A stretch of 64,000 nucleotides of DNA from Cognatiluteimonas profundi (GCF_009792795.1 NZ_VKHQ01000003.1:549601-613600), one strand, 5' to 3'; positions 48,791-59,291 are shown, counted from the first letter of the stretch. Numbers and translations: made by a program. Notes: generated by a model not told the origin, from the sequence alone.

Positions 48791-48820
48791 TCAATATGCG
48801 GACGCAGCGGAGGCGGTCAA
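48791..48820 (-). promoter_or_regulatory. Candidate alaS promoter
   Basis: TTGACC (48820-48815) and TATTGA (48796-48791) on the minus strand are separated by 18 bases, in the gap between recX and alaS. The -35 is good, the -10 moderate. Confidence 0.45.
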
Positions 48821-48865
48821 CCCAATGCCGTTTAGGTTAGCAGACCGGCCGCCGGCCAGCCCGCA

Positions 48866-49363
48866 TCAATCCCCATCATTCCCGATGGCAAAGCGGATGC
48901 AGTCGCTGTCATAACCGCGTCGCAGCAGGAAGTCCGCCGCCTTTCGCTGCATTGGCAGCGGGAGGCTGTCCTGGCTGCCAAAGCGCCGCAGCACCAGCGC
49001 CCGCGCACGGGCGCGCCAATCGTCGTCCCCGGCCTCTGACAGCGCACTGAAGGCCGCCCCAATAGCCTCATGGCCGATCCCGTGACTGGCCAGCTCCGCC
49101 CGGATGTGGATCGGGCCATAACCGGCGGCGGCACGGGTCCGCACCAGGCTGCAGGCGAAACGCGCGTCATCCTGCCAGCCGGCACTGGCCATCCTCTCGA
49201 CGGCCGCGTCGGCCTCGGCCGCCTCGATACCGCGCGCACGCAACTTGAGGGCCAGCTCCTTGCGCGAGTGCTCCCGTCGCACGAGCAGGGCGAGCGCGCG
49301 TTGCGCCGGCGTGACCTCACGCCGGCGTCGCGAGGTTTTTTCGGGCTGGGCCGAATCAACCAT
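48866..49363 (-). CDS. recX: Recombination regulator RecX
   Basis: A 165-residue helical protein that inhibits RecA filament growth. It has the RecX repeats: ALALLVRREHSRKELALKLRARGIE, ASAGWQDDARFACSLVRTRAAAGYGPIHIRAEL and a C-terminal repeat ending RRGYDSDCIRFAI. It starts 27 bases after recA. Confidence 0.93.
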   Translation of the reverse strand: MVDSAQPEKTSRRRREVTPAQRALALLVRREHSRKELALKLRARGIEAAEADAAVERMASAGWQDDARFACSLVRTRAAAGYGPIHIRAELASHGIGHEAIGAAFSALSEAGDDDWRARARALVLRRFGSQDSLPLPMQRKAADFLLRRGYDSDCIRFAIGNDGD

Positions 49364-49390
49364 CTGTGTTGGCTACCAGACGCTTGTCGC

Positions 49391-50422
49391 TTATTCCTCG
49401 ATCACTTCCGGTGCTTTCGGGGCGACGTCCTTCGGCACGAACTTGTCGCGGATGGCTGCCTCGAGCCGGACGGCAACCGCGGGATTTTCCTTGAGGTACT
49501 GGCGGGCATTTTCCTTGCCCTGGCCGATACGCTCATCGCCGTAGCTGTACCAGGCGCCCGCCTTTTCGACGAGCTTGGCGTCGACACCCATGTCGATCAG
49601 TTCGCCCTCGCGTGAAATGCCTTCGCCATACAGGATCTCCGTCAGGACGACCTTGAAAGGCGGTGCCATCTTGTTCTTGACGACCTTGATCTTGGTCTGG
49701 TTGCCGATGATCTCATCGCCCTTCTTGATCGAGCCGATGCGACGGATATCGATACGGACGGATGCATAGAACTTCAGCGCGTTGCCACCTGTCGTCACCT
49801 CTGGACTCTGGCCGGGCATCATCTGGCCGATCTTCATGCGCAACTGGTTGATGAAGACCACCGTGCAGTTGCTGCGCTTGATGTTGCCGGTGAGCTTGCG
49901 CAGGGCCTGGCTCATCAGGCGCGCCTGCAGGCCCGGGAGCACGTCGCCCATCTCGCCCTCGATTTCGGCCTTGGGCGTCAGCGCCGCCACCGAATCGACG
50001 ACCACCATGTCGACCGCGTTGGAGCGCACCAGCATGTCGCAGATTTCCAGGGCCTGTTCGCCGGTATCGGGCTGCGACACCAGCAGGTCGTCGACGTTGA
50101 CGCCCAGCTTGGCCGCGTAGCCCGGATCGAGCGCGTGCTCGGCATCCACGAACGCCGCCGTGCCGCCCGCCTTCTGGCATTGCGCGATGGCCTGCAGCGT
50201 CAGCGTGGTCTTGCCCGAGGACTCAGGACCGTAGACCTCCACGACGCGGCCTTTCGGAAAACCACCGATGCCCAGCGCGATGTCCAGCAGCAGGGAGCCG
50301 GTCGGGATGACTTCCCAGGCCTCGGCGACGCGATCGCCCATCCGCATGACGGAGCCCTTGCCGAACTGCTTCTCGATCTGGCTCAGTGCCGCCGACAGGG
50401 CGCGCTTCTTGTTTTCGTCCAT
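49391..50422 (-). CDS. recA: Recombinase RecA
   Basis: A 343-residue recombinase that forms filaments on single-stranded DNA, drives strand exchange and triggers LexA self-cleavage. Walker A is [10 protein letters not shown], and loop 2 and [10 protein letters not shown] are canonical. The C-terminus is acidic. Its 167-base upstream gap holds no copy of the LexA palindrome, so SOS induction may depend on read-through from lexA. Confidence 0.98.
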   Translation of the reverse strand: MDENKKRALSAALSQIEKQFGKGSVMRMGDRVAEAWEVIPTGSLLLDIALGIGGFPKGRVVEVYGPESSGKTTLTLQAIAQCQKAGGTAAFVDAEHALDPGYAAKLGVNVDDLLVSQPDTGEQALEICDMLVRSNAVDMVVVDSVAALTPKAEIEGEMGDVLPGLQARLMSQALRKLTGNIKRSNCTVVFINQLRMKIGQMMPGQSPEVTTGGNALKFYASVRIDIRRIGSIKKGDEIIGNQTKIKVVKNKMAPPFKVVLTEILYGEGISREGELIDMGVDAKLVEKAGAWYSYGDERIGQGKENARQYLKENPAVAVRLEAAIRDKFVPKDVAPKAPEVIEE

Positions 50423-50589
50423 CGTGGATTCCTTGGGTGGTCAGCGGGTGTGGAAGAGCTTGGCGGGTGGACGTCGCGCAGACTGAGATTGCGACGGCCC
50501 TGCAAAAACAATAGCGAGGGGTCGCGTGCGGGGACAGGCCGACAACACCGCACGGGCGCGTCGGAAATTGCCGCAGGCGCAGGCCTGGC

Positions 50590-51243
50590 TCATCGATTCG
50601 GCCGGACCAGGCCGCAATAGAGGCCTTCGATGGCGAAGTCCTGGTCGGGCATGACCTCGATCGGTGCGTAGTCGGGATTGCGCGGCAGCAGGCGGATCCG
50701 GTCCTTGCCGATCTTCAGCAGCTTGACGGTGATCTCATCGTCGATGCGCGCGACCACGATCTGGCCCGATCGCGCTTCGCGGGTGCGATGCACGCCGATC
50801 AGGTCGCCATCGAAGATGCCTTCGTCGCGCATCGAATCGCCCTTGACCTTGAGCAGGTAGTCCGGTGACGGCGAGAACAGGACGCGATCCAGGACCACGA
50901 ACGCATCGGAGCCGATATCGGCCCCGATGGGCATGCCTGCCGCGACCTGCCCCAGCACCGGCAAGCGGACGGCATCGTCGGCATCGATCCTGTCCGCGGC
51001 GGGAGGCTCATGATCAGGATGCTCGGGCATCACCGGCTGGACCAGCCGGATGCCGCGCGCCCTGCCCGGCACCCGCTGGATCGCTCCGGCCGCCTCCAGT
51101 GCCTCGAGGTGGTATTGCGCTCCGCGCACGCCGCTGAAGCCGAATGCCTTGGCGATTTCAGCCTGCGACGGGGGCATGCCCTCGCTGGCGATGCGCTCGC
51201 CGATCAGGGCGAGGATGGCGTGCTGGGTATCGGTCAGTTCCAT
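50590..51243 (-). CDS. lexA: SOS repressor LexA
   Basis: A 217-residue repressor. The winged helix-turn-helix spans about 1-70, starting LTDTQHAILALIGERIASEGMPPSQAEIAKAFGF. The autocleavage bond is A102-G103 (QVAAGMPIG), the catalytic pair S137 (GDSMRDEG) and K174 (TVKLLK). It lies between pncC and recA, on the same strand. Confidence 0.97.
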   Translation of the reverse strand: MELTDTQHAILALIGERIASEGMPPSQAEIAKAFGFSGVRGAQYHLEALEAAGAIQRVPGRARGIRLVQPVMPEHPDHEPPAADRIDADDAVRLPVLGQVAAGMPIGADIGSDAFVVLDRVLFSPSPDYLLKVKGDSMRDEGIFDGDLIGVHRTREARSGQIVVARIDDEITVKLLKIGKDRIRLLPRNPDYAPIEVMPDQDFAIEGLYCGLVRPNR

Positions 51244-51247
51244 GGTT

Positions 51248-51262
51248 AGTAGTAATACTACT
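51248..51262 (-). promoter_or_regulatory. LexA box of the lexA promoter
   Basis: AGTAGTAATACTACT is a perfect palindrome, five bases before the lexA start codon. It matches the operator known from Xanthomonas lexA. It covers the predicted -10 box. Confidence 0.9.
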
Positions 51263-51281
51263 CATGGATCGCGTGCGTCAA
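51252..51281 (-). promoter_or_regulatory. lexA promoter, probably leaderless
   Basis: TTGACG (51281-51276), 18 bases, then TATTAC (51257-51252) on the minus strand. The start point would fall within a few bases of the ATG at 51243, so the mRNA would have little or no leader. Confidence 0.6.
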
Positions 51282-51288
51282 GCCGTCG

Positions 51289-51786
51289 TCATGCGGCCAG
51301 CTCGGCGAGCCCAGCCAGGGCAGCGGCCACGGTCTGCCGCCGCACGGCTTCCCGATCACCCTCGAAGTGGAACAGTCGCGCCTGCGGATAGCCTCCCCGC
51401 CGCTTCCATGCCACCCAGACAGTGCCCACAGGCTTGTCCGACGTGCCGCCACCCGGCCCGGCGATGCCGGTCACCGCGACCGCCACGCTGGCTCCGGAGT
51501 GCACCAGTGCGCCGGAGACCATTTCGATGACCGTCTCGCGACTGACCGCGCCGTGGGTCTCCAGCGTGTACGGGCTGACGCTGAGCAGCGCCTGCTTCGC
51601 CTCGTAGCTGTATGCGACCAGCCCGCAATCGAACCAGTCCGAGCTCCCGGCGATGTCGGTGACGATCTTGGCAATCCACCCACCGGTGCAGCTTTCGGCA
51701 GTCACCAGCATTTGCCGCGCTGCACGCAACCGGACGCCGACATCCTCCGCCATGGCCTGCAGCTGAAAATCGGAGGGAGTTTCCAT
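51289..51786 (-). CDS. pncC: Nicotinamide-nucleotide amidohydrolase (CinA C-terminal domain)
   Basis: A 165-residue protein equal to the CinA C-terminal domain, which deamidates NMN to NaMN in NAD recycling. Signatures are LVTAESCTGGWIAKIVTDIAGSSDWFDCGLVAYSYEAK, THGAVSRETV and AVTGIAGPGGGTSDKPVGTVW. E. coli also has pncC directly before recA. Confidence 0.93.
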   Translation of the reverse strand: METPSDFQLQAMAEDVGVRLRAARQMLVTAESCTGGWIAKIVTDIAGSSDWFDCGLVAYSYEAKQALLSVSPYTLETHGAVSRETVIEMVSGALVHSGASVAVAVTGIAGPGGGTSDKPVGTVWVAWKRRGGYPQARLFHFEGDREAVRRQTVAAALAGLAELAA

Positions 51787-51871
51787 CGGCGATATCCGGT
51801 TGCAGGACGCCCCTTGTAAACCATGGCGCCGGAATGGAAAAGTCACGCCGCCGTGGGCGGGAAGGCCGGCA

Positions 51872-52786
51872 TCAACCGAGTATCGATGCCTTGCTGCACG
51901 GATGTGCATCGTCGCCCAGTTCGAACTGCACTGTCGCGTGGTCGATGCCGAACTGGTGATGCAGGTCCGCGTTGATGCGTCCGAGCAATGCGTCGTCGAT
52001 GGTCGCATCGGGCTTCACCAGGTGCACGGTCAGCGCCGACTCGGTGGTGCTGATGCCCCAGATATGCAGGTCGTGGACCGCCATCACGCCGGGCAGGCCT
52101 GCCAGGTAGCTTTCGATCCGCTCCGGATCGAGTCCCTGGGGCACCGCATCCAGCGCGAGATTCACCGAGTCGCGCAGCAATCCCCATGTGCTCCAGCCGA
52201 TCACCGCGATGATCACCAGGCTGACCGCCGGATCCAGCCACAGCCAGCCGGTGTATCGCATGGCCAGGGCCGCCAGCACGACGCCCGCCGACACCGCCGC
52301 GTCGGCCGCCATGTGCAGGTAGGCGCCGCGGATGTTCATGTCGCCCTTGCGCCCGGAACTGAACAGCCAGGCCGTGAGGCCGTTGATGACGATGCCGACT
52401 GCCGCCACGCCCATCACCAGGCCGCTGGCGACCGGCTCTGGCTGCTGCAGGCGACGGATGGCTTCCCAGGCGATGACCGATATTGCAATGAGCAACAACA
52501 GCGCATTGCCCAGCGATGCCAGGATCGACGTCTTGCGCAAGCCATAGGTGCGCCGTCGCGTGGGCAGTCGGCGCACGAGTACCGTGGCGCCCCAGGCAAG
52601 CACGAGCCCGAGCACGTCGCTGAGGTTGTGCCCCGCATCGGCGAGCAGGGCAAGCGAATGCGCGATGCCGCCGAAGATGGCCTCGACGACGACAAATGCC
52701 AGGTTGAGGCCGATGCCGATCGCGAACGCGCGACCAAAATCGCGGACCTCGTGGGAATGGGCTTGATGGTCGGCGTGCGCATGCAT
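51872..52786 (-). CDS. Cation diffusion facilitator metal exporter
   Basis: A 304-residue CDF protein with a His-rich N-terminus (HAHADHQAHSHE), six helices and a cytoplasmic domain. The transport-site residues are in ALLADAGHNLSD (helix 2, H and D) and YLHMAADAAVSAG (helix 5). CzcD/ZitB relatives export Zn, Co or Cd by proton exchange. The start at 52786 begins the His-rich segment. Confidence 0.92.
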   Translation of the reverse strand: MHAHADHQAHSHEVRDFGRAFAIGIGLNLAFVVVEAIFGGIAHSLALLADAGHNLSDVLGLVLAWGATVLVRRLPTRRRTYGLRKTSILASLGNALLLLIAISVIAWEAIRRLQQPEPVASGLVMGVAAVGIVINGLTAWLFSSGRKGDMNIRGAYLHMAADAAVSAGVVLAALAMRYTGWLWLDPAVSLVIIAVIGWSTWGLLRDSVNLALDAVPQGLDPERIESYLAGLPGVMAVHDLHIWGISTTESALTVHLVKPDATIDDALLGRINADLHHQFGIDHATVQFELGDDAHPCSKASILG

Positions 52787-52881
52787 CGGGCAAGTCTAGC
52801 GACTCACCGGACGGACACAATTACACCTCTGTAATGGTCCGAGCGGCTGGAGTCGTGCTTGTCGATGCCTCGCCGGGGACT

Positions 52882-53265
52882 TCAGGCGGCTTCGTCGATG
52901 ATCGTCCGCATCGTGCGTTCGACTTCCATCGCCGTCGTCGCGATGGCGGGATCCTGCGAAACCAGGGACAGCATGTCCGTCGGCGGGACCATCCCGATCA
53001 GGGTCCGCCCGCCATCCTGGTAGACGGATATCCGGCAAGGCAACGCCATGTTGAGCGACATGTCGGCCGCGAGCACTTCGCTGGCCTGTCGCGGATTGCA
53101 GACTTCCAGCACCCTGCATTCGCTTTCCATCGGGAATCCCTTCTCACCGAGGGTCTTGCGGAAGTCGTAACTGTGCAGGAGACCGAACCCATTTCGGGCA
53201 ATGGACGCCTCAAGGTCCTCGAATGCGCGGTCCACTGTCTTGGACGTCGGCTTGATGTACAGCAT
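52882..53265 (-). CDS. DUF302 protein
   Basis: A 127-residue DUF302 protein (SKTVDRAFEDLEASIARNGFGLLHSYDFRKTLGEKGF, then CRVLEVCNPRQASEVLAADMSLNMALPCRISVYQDGG). No signal peptide. The family forms a small alpha/beta dimer of unknown role, sometimes tied to sulfur or redox genes. GGGAG precedes the chosen ATG (MLYIKPTS). Confidence 0.88.
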   Translation of the reverse strand: MLYIKPTSKTVDRAFEDLEASIARNGFGLLHSYDFRKTLGEKGFPMESECRVLEVCNPRQASEVLAADMSLNMALPCRISVYQDGGRTLIGMVPPTDMLSLVSQDPAIATTAMEVERTMRTIIDEAA

Positions 53266-53473
53266 GGTTCTTCTCCCTGGGCCCCTGGTCGCGGCGATGG
53301 CACCGCGCACCCGGGCAACGACGCAAGGATGCCCCAGTCCTGGGAACGTCGCGTAAAAATCTCCTTGCCAGCCAACGCCGGACTGCGCGAAATCGCTTCA
53401 GGTGCCCGCTTGCTCTACACTTTTTCATCGTCCCGCGGCAGCCGTCGACACCCATGACCAGCGTCTGTTTTCC

Positions 53474-56077
53474 ATGAATGCCGAGGGCACGCCCCAGCAT
53501 TCGCCGCTGATGCGCCAGTTCTTTGCCGCCAAGGCGGGTTATCCGGACGTGCTGCTGTTCTTCCGCATGGGCGATTTCTACGAGCTGTTCTTCGACGACG
53601 CCCGCAAGGCCGCGAAACTGCTCGACATCACCCTGACCCAGCGCGGCAACTCGGCTGGGCAACCCATTCCGATGGCGGGCGTCCCCGTGCATGCGCACGA
53701 GGGTTATCTCGCGCGCCTGGTCGCGCTGGGCGAATCCGTCGCGATCTGCGAGCAGATCGGCGATCCGGCACTCGCAAAGGGACTGGTCGAACGCAGGGTC
53801 GTGCGCGTGGTCACGCCGGGAACGGTCACCGACGACGCCTTGCTCAGCGAGCGACGCGACACTCTGCTGCTCGCCATTGCACGCGGCGCCAGCGGGCCGA
53901 AATCCCCGCGCTACGGCCTGGCATGGGCCGACCTGGCCGGCGGGCGCTTCATCGTGTCGGAGGTGGACGGCGAGGATGCGCTGGAGGCCGAGCTCGCCCG
54001 TCTTGAACCAGCCGAAGTATTGCTACCCGACGAGGACGGCTGGGCGACGGCGATCACCGGACGCAGCGGCGTACGCCGGCGCGCGCCGTGGTTGTTCGAT
54101 GGCGACAGCGGCCGCCGCCAGCTGCGGCAGTTCTTCGGCGTGCACGACCTGTCCGGATTCGGCATCGAGGACAAGCCGCTCAGCATTGCCGCCGCCGGCG
54201 CGTTGCTCGGCTACGTCGAGGAAACACAGAAGCAGCGCCTGCCGCACCTGACCGCCATTGCATTCGAAGCCGTCGACGGCGCGATCGCCATGAATGCCGC
54301 GACGCGGCGGCACCTGGAACTGGACTCGCGCATCGACGGCGACAACCGGACCACGTTGCTCGGCGTGCTCGACTCGACCATCGCGCCCATGGGCGGCCGC
54401 CTGCTGCGGCGCTGGCTGCATCGGCCGCTGCGCGACCGATCGACATTGCGATTGCGCCACCACGCGGTCGCGACGCTACTGGACGCGCGCGCCTTCGACG
54501 CACTGCGTGAACGCTTCCGCGCGATCGGCGACATGGAGCGCATCCTCTCCCGCATCGCATTGCGCAGCGCACGGCCACGCGACCTGTCGACGCTGCGCGA
54601 CGGTCTCGCGCTGCTTCCGGCATTCCGCGCGTTGCTTGCCCCGCTCGACTCGCCGCTGCTGCAGTCGCTTGCCACGGAACTGGGCGAGCACGACGGCATC
54701 GCGCGGCTTCTCGCCTCCGCGATCGCGGAACAGCCACCCGTGCTTGCGCGCGACGGCGGCGTCTTTGCCGACGGCCATGATGCGGAACTGGATGAATTGC
54801 GGCGCCTGTCGACCAATGCGGATCAGTTCCTCGTCGACCTCGAGGCGCGCGAACGGGCGGCCAGCGGCATTGCGAGCCTCAAGGTCGGCTACAACCGCGT
54901 GCACGGTTATTTCATCGAGATCAGCAAGGGCCAGGCCGACCGCGCGCCGGTGCATTACACGCGCCGGCAGACGCTCACCGGCGCCGAGCGCTACATCACG
55001 GAGGAGTTGAAGTCCTTCGAGGACAAGGTGCTTTCGGCGCGCGAGCGCGCCCTGGCTCGCGAGAAGGGCCTGTACGAAGAACTGCTGGATCGACTCAACG
55101 AGCAACTGGAGCCCTTGCGGCGCTGCGCTTCGGCGCTCGCCGAACTCGACGTACTCGTGTGCTTCGCCGAGCGTGCGCAGGCGCTGGACTGGACGCAGCC
55201 CGAACTCGCCGACAGCCCCGGACTGCGAATCGAAGGCGGCCGGCATCCGGTTGTCGAGGCGGTCCGCGACGAGCCTTTCGCACCCAACGACCTGGTGCTC
55301 GACTGCCTGCCCGAACGTCCCGACGTGCGCATGCTCGTCATCACCGGGCCGAACATGGGCGGCAAGTCGACGTACATGCGGCAGAACGCGCTGATCGTGC
55401 TGCTCGCGCACATCGGCAGCTTCGTGCCGGCCACGCGCGCGCTGATCGGACCGATCGACCGCATCCTCACGCGCATCGGCGCCGGCGACGACCTGGCGCG
55501 CGGGCAATCGACATTCATGGTCGAGATGAGCGAGACCAGCTACATCCTGCATCACGCGACGTCGGAGTCGCTGGTCCTCATGGACGAAATCGGCCGTGGC
55601 ACGTCGACCTACGATGGCCTGGCCCTCGCCGACGCCTGCGCGCGTCACCTGGCATCCGTCAATCGCGCCTATACGCTGTTCGCCACGCACTATTTCGAAC
55701 TCACCGCGCTTGCCGAACCGGGCAGCGGCATCGCCAACGTGCACCTGGATGCGGTCGAGCATGGGGACGCGCTGGTCTTCATGCATGCCGTCAAGGATGG
55801 TCCGGCCAATCGCAGCTTCGGACTGCAGGTCGCTGCGTTGGCCGGCCTGCCGAAATCGGTCGTGCGCCAGGCGCGCGCACGCCTGGCCGAACTCGAACAG
55901 CAGGGCCGTGACGCACCTTCAACACCGATGACAGCCATGGCGCTGGACGCACCGCAACAGATCGGGTTGTTCGCGCCGTCATCGGCCGTGCTGGAAGCGC
56001 TCGCCGCGCTGGAGCCCGATGAGCTCTCGCCAAAGCAGGCACTCGAAGCGCTGTACCGCCTGAAGCTGCTGGGCTGA
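53474..56077 (+). CDS. mutS: DNA mismatch repair protein MutS
   Basis: An 867-residue mismatch-recognition ATPase. The N-terminal mismatch finger has [16 protein letters not shown] (the Phe-x-Glu site), and the ABC ATPase has Walker [14 protein letters not shown] near residue 625, Walker [17 protein letters not shown] and a C-terminal HTH/tetramer region. The ATG at 53474 gives the standard N-terminus. TACACT at 53416-53421 could be its -10 box. The gap before it (208 bases) holds nothing else I recognise. Confidence 0.97.
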   Translation: MNAEGTPQHSPLMRQFFAAKAGYPDVLLFFRMGDFYELFFDDARKAAKLLDITLTQRGNSAGQPIPMAGVPVHAHEGYLARLVALGESVAICEQIGDPALAKGLVERRVVRVVTPGTVTDDALLSERRDTLLLAIARGASGPKSPRYGLAWADLAGGRFIVSEVDGEDALEAELARLEPAEVLLPDEDGWATAITGRSGVRRRAPWLFDGDSGRRQLRQFFGVHDLSGFGIEDKPLSIAAAGALLGYVEETQKQRLPHLTAIAFEAVDGAIAMNAATRRHLELDSRIDGDNRTTLLGVLDSTIAPMGGRLLRRWLHRPLRDRSTLRLRHHAVATLLDARAFDALRERFRAIGDMERILSRIALRSARPRDLSTLRDGLALLPAFRALLAPLDSPLLQSLATELGEHDGIARLLASAIAEQPPVLARDGGVFADGHDAELDELRRLSTNADQFLVDLEARERAASGIASLKVGYNRVHGYFIEISKGQADRAPVHYTRRQTLTGAERYITEELKSFEDKVLSARERALAREKGLYEELLDRLNEQLEPLRRCASALAELDVLVCFAERAQALDWTQPELADSPGLRIEGGRHPVVEAVRDEPFAPNDLVLDCLPERPDVRMLVITGPNMGGKSTYMRQNALIVLLAHIGSFVPATRALIGPIDRILTRIGAGDDLARGQSTFMVEMSETSYILHHATSESLVLMDEIGRGTSTYDGLALADACARHLASVNRAYTLFATHYFELTALAEPGSGIANVHLDAVEHGDALVFMHAVKDGPANRSFGLQVAALAGLPKSVVRQARARLAELEQQGRDAPSTPMTAMALDAPQQIGLFAPSSAVLEALAALEPDELSPKQALEALYRLKLLG

Positions 56078-56150
56078 ACATCCGCGTTTTTGCGGCACGC
56101 TAACAACGTGCGGAATAGCGTGTGCGTTACCGTCCCCCAAGGAACGCACG

Positions 56151-56804
56151 ATGACGACTCCCCTGTCCTCCGATCTCGCCAACACGCTGGAAGGCGGTCC
56201 CGCGCAACAGATTGCGCAACACCTCGGCATCACGCCGTCGCAGGCCAGCGCCGCGATCGGCGCCGCGCTGCCACTGCTGCTCGGTGCACTTGGCCGCAAT
56301 GCCAGCCAGCCACAGGGCGCGCAATCGCTGTACGGCGCGTTGCAGCGCGATCATTCCGGCCAGGACGTCGGCAATGTGCTCGGATCGGTGCTGGGTGGCG
56401 GTGGACAGGGCAGCCAGATCCTCGGCCACGTCTTCGGCGATCGGACGCCGCGCGCCGAACAAGCCGTCGGCCAGACCACCGGCATCGGGCAGGACAAGGC
56501 GCACGTGTTGTTGCGCTGGTTGGCGCCGATCGCGATGGCCTACGTCGCCAAGCGCATGTTCGATCGTCGCCAGGCGGCTGCATCCGATGCATCGACCGCC
56601 CCATCGGCGGCTGCGCCGGCGTCCCCGCAGGTTCTCAGCGACGTGCTTGGGCAGGAAGCCGAACATGCACAACGCCAGTCGGGCGGCCTGCTCGGCGCAG
56701 TGCTCGATCGCAACGGCGATGGCACTGTCGATTTCTCCGACCTGCTGAAGGCGGGTGGATCGGTACTGGGCGGCCTTGGCCAGCAGCCGAGTCACCGGCT
56801 ATAG
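56151..56804 (+). CDS. DUF937 (YidB-like) protein with EF-hand-type loop
   Basis: A 217-residue DUF937 protein, with Gly/Ala-rich helices (AAIGAALPLLLGALGRN, VGNVLGSVLGGG) and an Ala/Pro linker. Near the C-terminus DRNGDGTVDFSD (186-197) fits a calcium-binding EF-hand or dockerin loop: D186, N188, D190, T192, D194, D197. The function is unknown. AAGGAACG precedes the ATG. Its end overlaps the convergent hslR by 6 bases. Confidence 0.88.
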   Translation: MTTPLSSDLANTLEGGPAQQIAQHLGITPSQASAAIGAALPLLLGALGRNASQPQGAQSLYGALQRDHSGQDVGNVLGSVLGGGGQGSQILGHVFGDRTPRAEQAVGQTTGIGQDKAHVLLRWLAPIAMAYVAKRMFDRRQAAASDASTAPSAAAPASPQVLSDVLGQEAEHAQRQSGGLLGAVLDRNGDGTVDFSDLLKAGGSVLGGLGQQPSHRL

Positions 56805-57203
56805 CGCATCGATATCCCCGAGCGCACGGATCAGGCGACGTGCGCGCTTGTCCGGCTTGACGATTGGCGCCTGGTAGCCGGCGCGCTGCGCAGCACGCGT
56901 GGCGCGTTCGGCCTCGCGACGCAGGCGCGAGTTTTCCGGCTCCTCGTACAGGCCCTGCGCGACGCTGGCCGATCCCCGCCGCGCGCTGGTCGCCCGGACC
57001 ACCACCGCGAAGGTCTCCTCGCCGCGCACGATGCGCAGTTCGTCGCCTGTGCGCACGACGCGCGCGGGTTTTGCGCGTTGGCCACCGACATCCACCTTGC
57101 CCGTGTCCACGGCCTGTCGCGCGATGCTGCGCGTCTTGAAAAAACGCGCCGCCCAGAGCCACTGGTCGAGACGCACCGCACCTGGAATGGAGTCCTCGGT
57201 CAC
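56799..57203 (-). CDS. hslR: Heat shock protein 15 (S4-domain RNA-binding)
   Basis: A 134-residue S4-domain protein (VRLDQWLWAARFFKTRSIARQAVDTGKVDVGG) with a basic C-terminal tail. Hsp15 binds stalled 50S subunits that carry peptidyl-tRNA and helps rescue them. Length matches the E. coli protein. It stands alone between DUF937 and the rplS terminator. Confidence 0.92.
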   Translation of the reverse strand: MTEDSIPGAVRLDQWLWAARFFKTRSIARQAVDTGKVDVGGQRAKPARVVRTGDELRIVRGEETFAVVVRATSARRGSASVAQGLYEEPENSRLRREAERATRAAQRAGYQAPIVKPDKRARRLIRALGDIDAL

Positions 57204-57378
57204 CAGGGCAAACTACCGGCTGCGCAGCATGCCGGCAACCCGGATGGGCTCGCCTGCTCGCCGGCACTGATGCTCGCCGCGGCGATGAATGCGCTGACAA
57301 CTCGCAGACGCCAAATCCCCGCTCCGTAATCCCGTGCGCTGGCTGCGGATTGCCGACGAAACCGGAATCCCCCCCCCT

Positions 57379-57408
57379 GAAACGCAAACGGCCGCCCCAG
57401 GGCGGCCG
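57379..57408 (-). terminator. Terminator of the rpsP-rimM-trmD-rplS operon
   Basis: CGGCCGCCC and GGGCGGCCG (57389-57397, 57400-57408) form a 9-bp stem. On the minus strand TTTGCGTTT follows. It lies 22 bases past the rplS stop. A run of nine C (57369-57377) follows on the plus strand. Confidence 0.75.
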
Positions 57409-57430
57409 CTCGCTGACACTGACGGGAAGA

Positions 57431-57826
57431 TCAGGCTTTCGCGTCTGCCTTGGCCTTGGCATTCCCGGCGAGGTCTTCCTTGATGCGCGCCTTCTTGCCT
57501 TCGAGGCCACGCAGGTAATACAGCTTGCCGGCACGGACAGCACCGCGGCGCTTGACCAGCACCGATTCGATGATCGCGCTGTGGGTCTGGAAGACGCGCT
57601 CGACGCCGAAGCCATGCGAAATCTTGCGCACGGTGAACGCGGAATTCAGACCGCCGTTCTTCTTGGCGATGACCACGCCCTCATAGGCCTGCACGCGCTC
57701 GCGGTTGCCTTCCTTGACCTTGACGTTGACGACGACGGTGTCGCCGGGACCAAAGTCAGGCAATTCGCGCTGGACCTGTTCGGTTTCGAAGTTCTGCAGC
57801 AGCGTGTGGATCGAGGGCTTGTTCAT
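57431..57826 (-). CDS. rplS: 50S ribosomal protein L19
   Basis: A 131-residue L19, at the 30S-50S interface. Canonical text: [49 protein letters not shown] and [42 protein letters not shown]. Ends in an Ala/Lys tail. Last gene of the rpsP operon, 121 bases after trmD. Confidence 0.97.
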   Translation of the reverse strand: MNKPSIHTLLQNFETEQVQRELPDFGPGDTVVVNVKVKEGNRERVQAYEGVVIAKKNGGLNSAFTVRKISHGFGVERVFQTHSAIIESVLVKRRGAVRAGKLYYLRGLEGKKARIKEDLAGNAKAKADAKA

Positions 57827-57947
57827 GACTCGGCCTGTTGGGTGCTTGGAGGCGGTGTGGAAGCGCGAGTGCACGTGGACCCGCGTCGGGCATGGGTGGA
57901 GCTAAGCCGCTCATTATAGCGGCAAAATTTCCTGCGGTGCTAGGGGC

Positions 57948-58721
57948 TTACGTGCTGCTGGGATCGGAGGCGGACTCGGCAAGGAAGGCATCCAGGAGTT
58001 GCCGGTCGGCCTTGGACAGGGTCGAGGGATCGACCAGGTCCGGTCGCCGCAACCACGTCCGGCCAAGGGCCTGCTGGCGCCGCCAGCGGGCAATGTCGGC
58101 ATGGTTGCCGGACATCAGGACGGCGGGCACGGTTCCCAGCTCATGCTCCACCGGCCGGGTGAAATGCGGGCAGTCCAGCAACAGTGAACCGGCGTCATCG
58201 GCGGGCTCGAAACTGTCCTGGGCCGCCGATTCGCTGTCGTTCAGCGCGCCGGCCTGCAGTCGGGCAACCGCATCGATCAGCACGGCTGCCGCGAGTTCGC
58301 CGCCGGACAGCACGTAATCGCCGATCGACAGCTCCTCGTCGACCTCGGCCGCGACCAGGCGTTCGTCGACTCCTTCATAGCGGCCACACAGGAGGATGAC
58401 GCGGTCCCGGCCGGCCAGCTCGCGCACCTTGGCCTGTGTCAGTCGCTCGCCCTGCGGGCTGAGATAGATGACTGTCGCCGGCGCCGGATCCGCCTCGCGC
58501 GCTGCCTGGATGCAGTCACGCAGGGGATCGATCAGCATCACCATGCCGGGCCCGCCACCAAAGGGACGCTCGTCGACGCGGCGATAATTGCCGGTGGCGA
58601 AGTCGCGCGGATTCCAGCCGTGGATCGACAACAGCCCGCGCTCCTGCGCGCGTCCGACCACGCCGTGTCCGGCGACCTGCGCCACGAACTCAGGAAACAG
58701 GCTGACGACATCGACGCGCAT
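57948..58721 (-). CDS. trmD: tRNA (guanine-N1)-methyltransferase TrmD
   Basis: A 257-residue SPOUT methyltransferase that makes m1G37 in tRNA. The knotted SAM site has [24 protein letters not shown] and [11 protein letters not shown]. The ATG at 58721 ([12 protein letters not shown]) follows TAGGA; another at 58730 is too close to it. It starts 11 bases after the rimM stop. Confidence 0.96.
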   Translation of the reverse strand: MRVDVVSLFPEFVAQVAGHGVVGRAQERGLLSIHGWNPRDFATGNYRRVDERPFGGGPGMVMLIDPLRDCIQAAREADPAPATVIYLSPQGERLTQAKVRELAGRDRVILLCGRYEGVDERLVAAEVDEELSIGDYVLSGGELAAAVLIDAVARLQAGALNDSESAAQDSFEPADDAGSLLLDCPHFTRPVEHELGTVPAVLMSGNHADIARWRRQQALGRTWLRRPDLVDPSTLSKADRQLLDAFLAESASDPSST

Positions 58722-58732
58722 TGCAGGCATTC

Positions 58733-59257
58733 CTAGAAATCGGCGTCCCAATCGACGGTCACCAGGCCGGCCTCGAAATCCACCGACCTGACGTAGTCCG
58801 GCTCGAGGAACGGAATCATGCGCTCGCGGTCGCCCCGCGCGACCAGCACGTCGTTGGACCCGGTCGAGAACAGGTGCGATACCGTGCCGAAATCGACGCC
58901 TTCCAGGTTCACCACGCGCAGGCCTTCCAGGTCGACCCAGTAATACTCGCCGGGCGGCGGTGGCGGCAGGGCACTGCGTGGTGCGTAGACCTCGGTGCCA
59001 CGCAGGGCTTCGGCCGAATCGCGATCGTCGATGCCGGGGAAGGTCGCGACCAGGCCTTTCGCGGTTTCACGACCACGTGCCTGCGCAAGCGTGCGCTCAC
59101 GCCCCTGCGCGTCGCGCAGGGTCCAGGGCTGGTAGTGGAAGATCGCTGACTTGGGCTCGGTGAACGATTCCAGCTTCAGTTCGCCGCGCACGCCAAAAGC
59201 ACCGAGCACCCGGCCCAGCAGGATCATTCCCTGCGGAGCGGGGCGAGTGGATTCCAT
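58733..59257 (-). CDS. rimM: Ribosome maturation factor RimM
   Basis: A 174-residue 16S processing factor that binds S19 in 30S assembly. [22 protein letters not shown] opens the RimM domain, and [15 protein letters not shown] and [14 protein letters not shown] lie in the PRC-barrel half. Second gene of the operon, 34 bases after rpsP. Confidence 0.95.
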   Translation of the reverse strand: MESTRPAPQGMILLGRVLGAFGVRGELKLESFTEPKSAIFHYQPWTLRDAQGRERTLAQARGRETAKGLVATFPGIDDRDSAEALRGTEVYAPRSALPPPPPGEYYWVDLEGLRVVNLEGVDFGTVSHLFSTGSNDVLVARGDRERMIPFLEPDYVRSVDFEAGLVTVDWDADF

Positions 59258-59291
59258 CGGTCAGTGGCCGCGCGAGGATGCGGCCAGTGGA

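Noticed and set aside
46228..48840. An 870-codon open frame opposite alaS, and similar long antisense frames (4523-6154, 27861-28823, 23123-24637).
   Set aside because: They lack recognisable motifs and lie opposite well-conserved genes; high GC and codon bias keep antisense frames open.
57369..57377. Run of nine C as a phase-variation tract.
   Set aside because: It lies in non-coding DNA beyond a terminator; no reading frame or promoter spacing depends on it.
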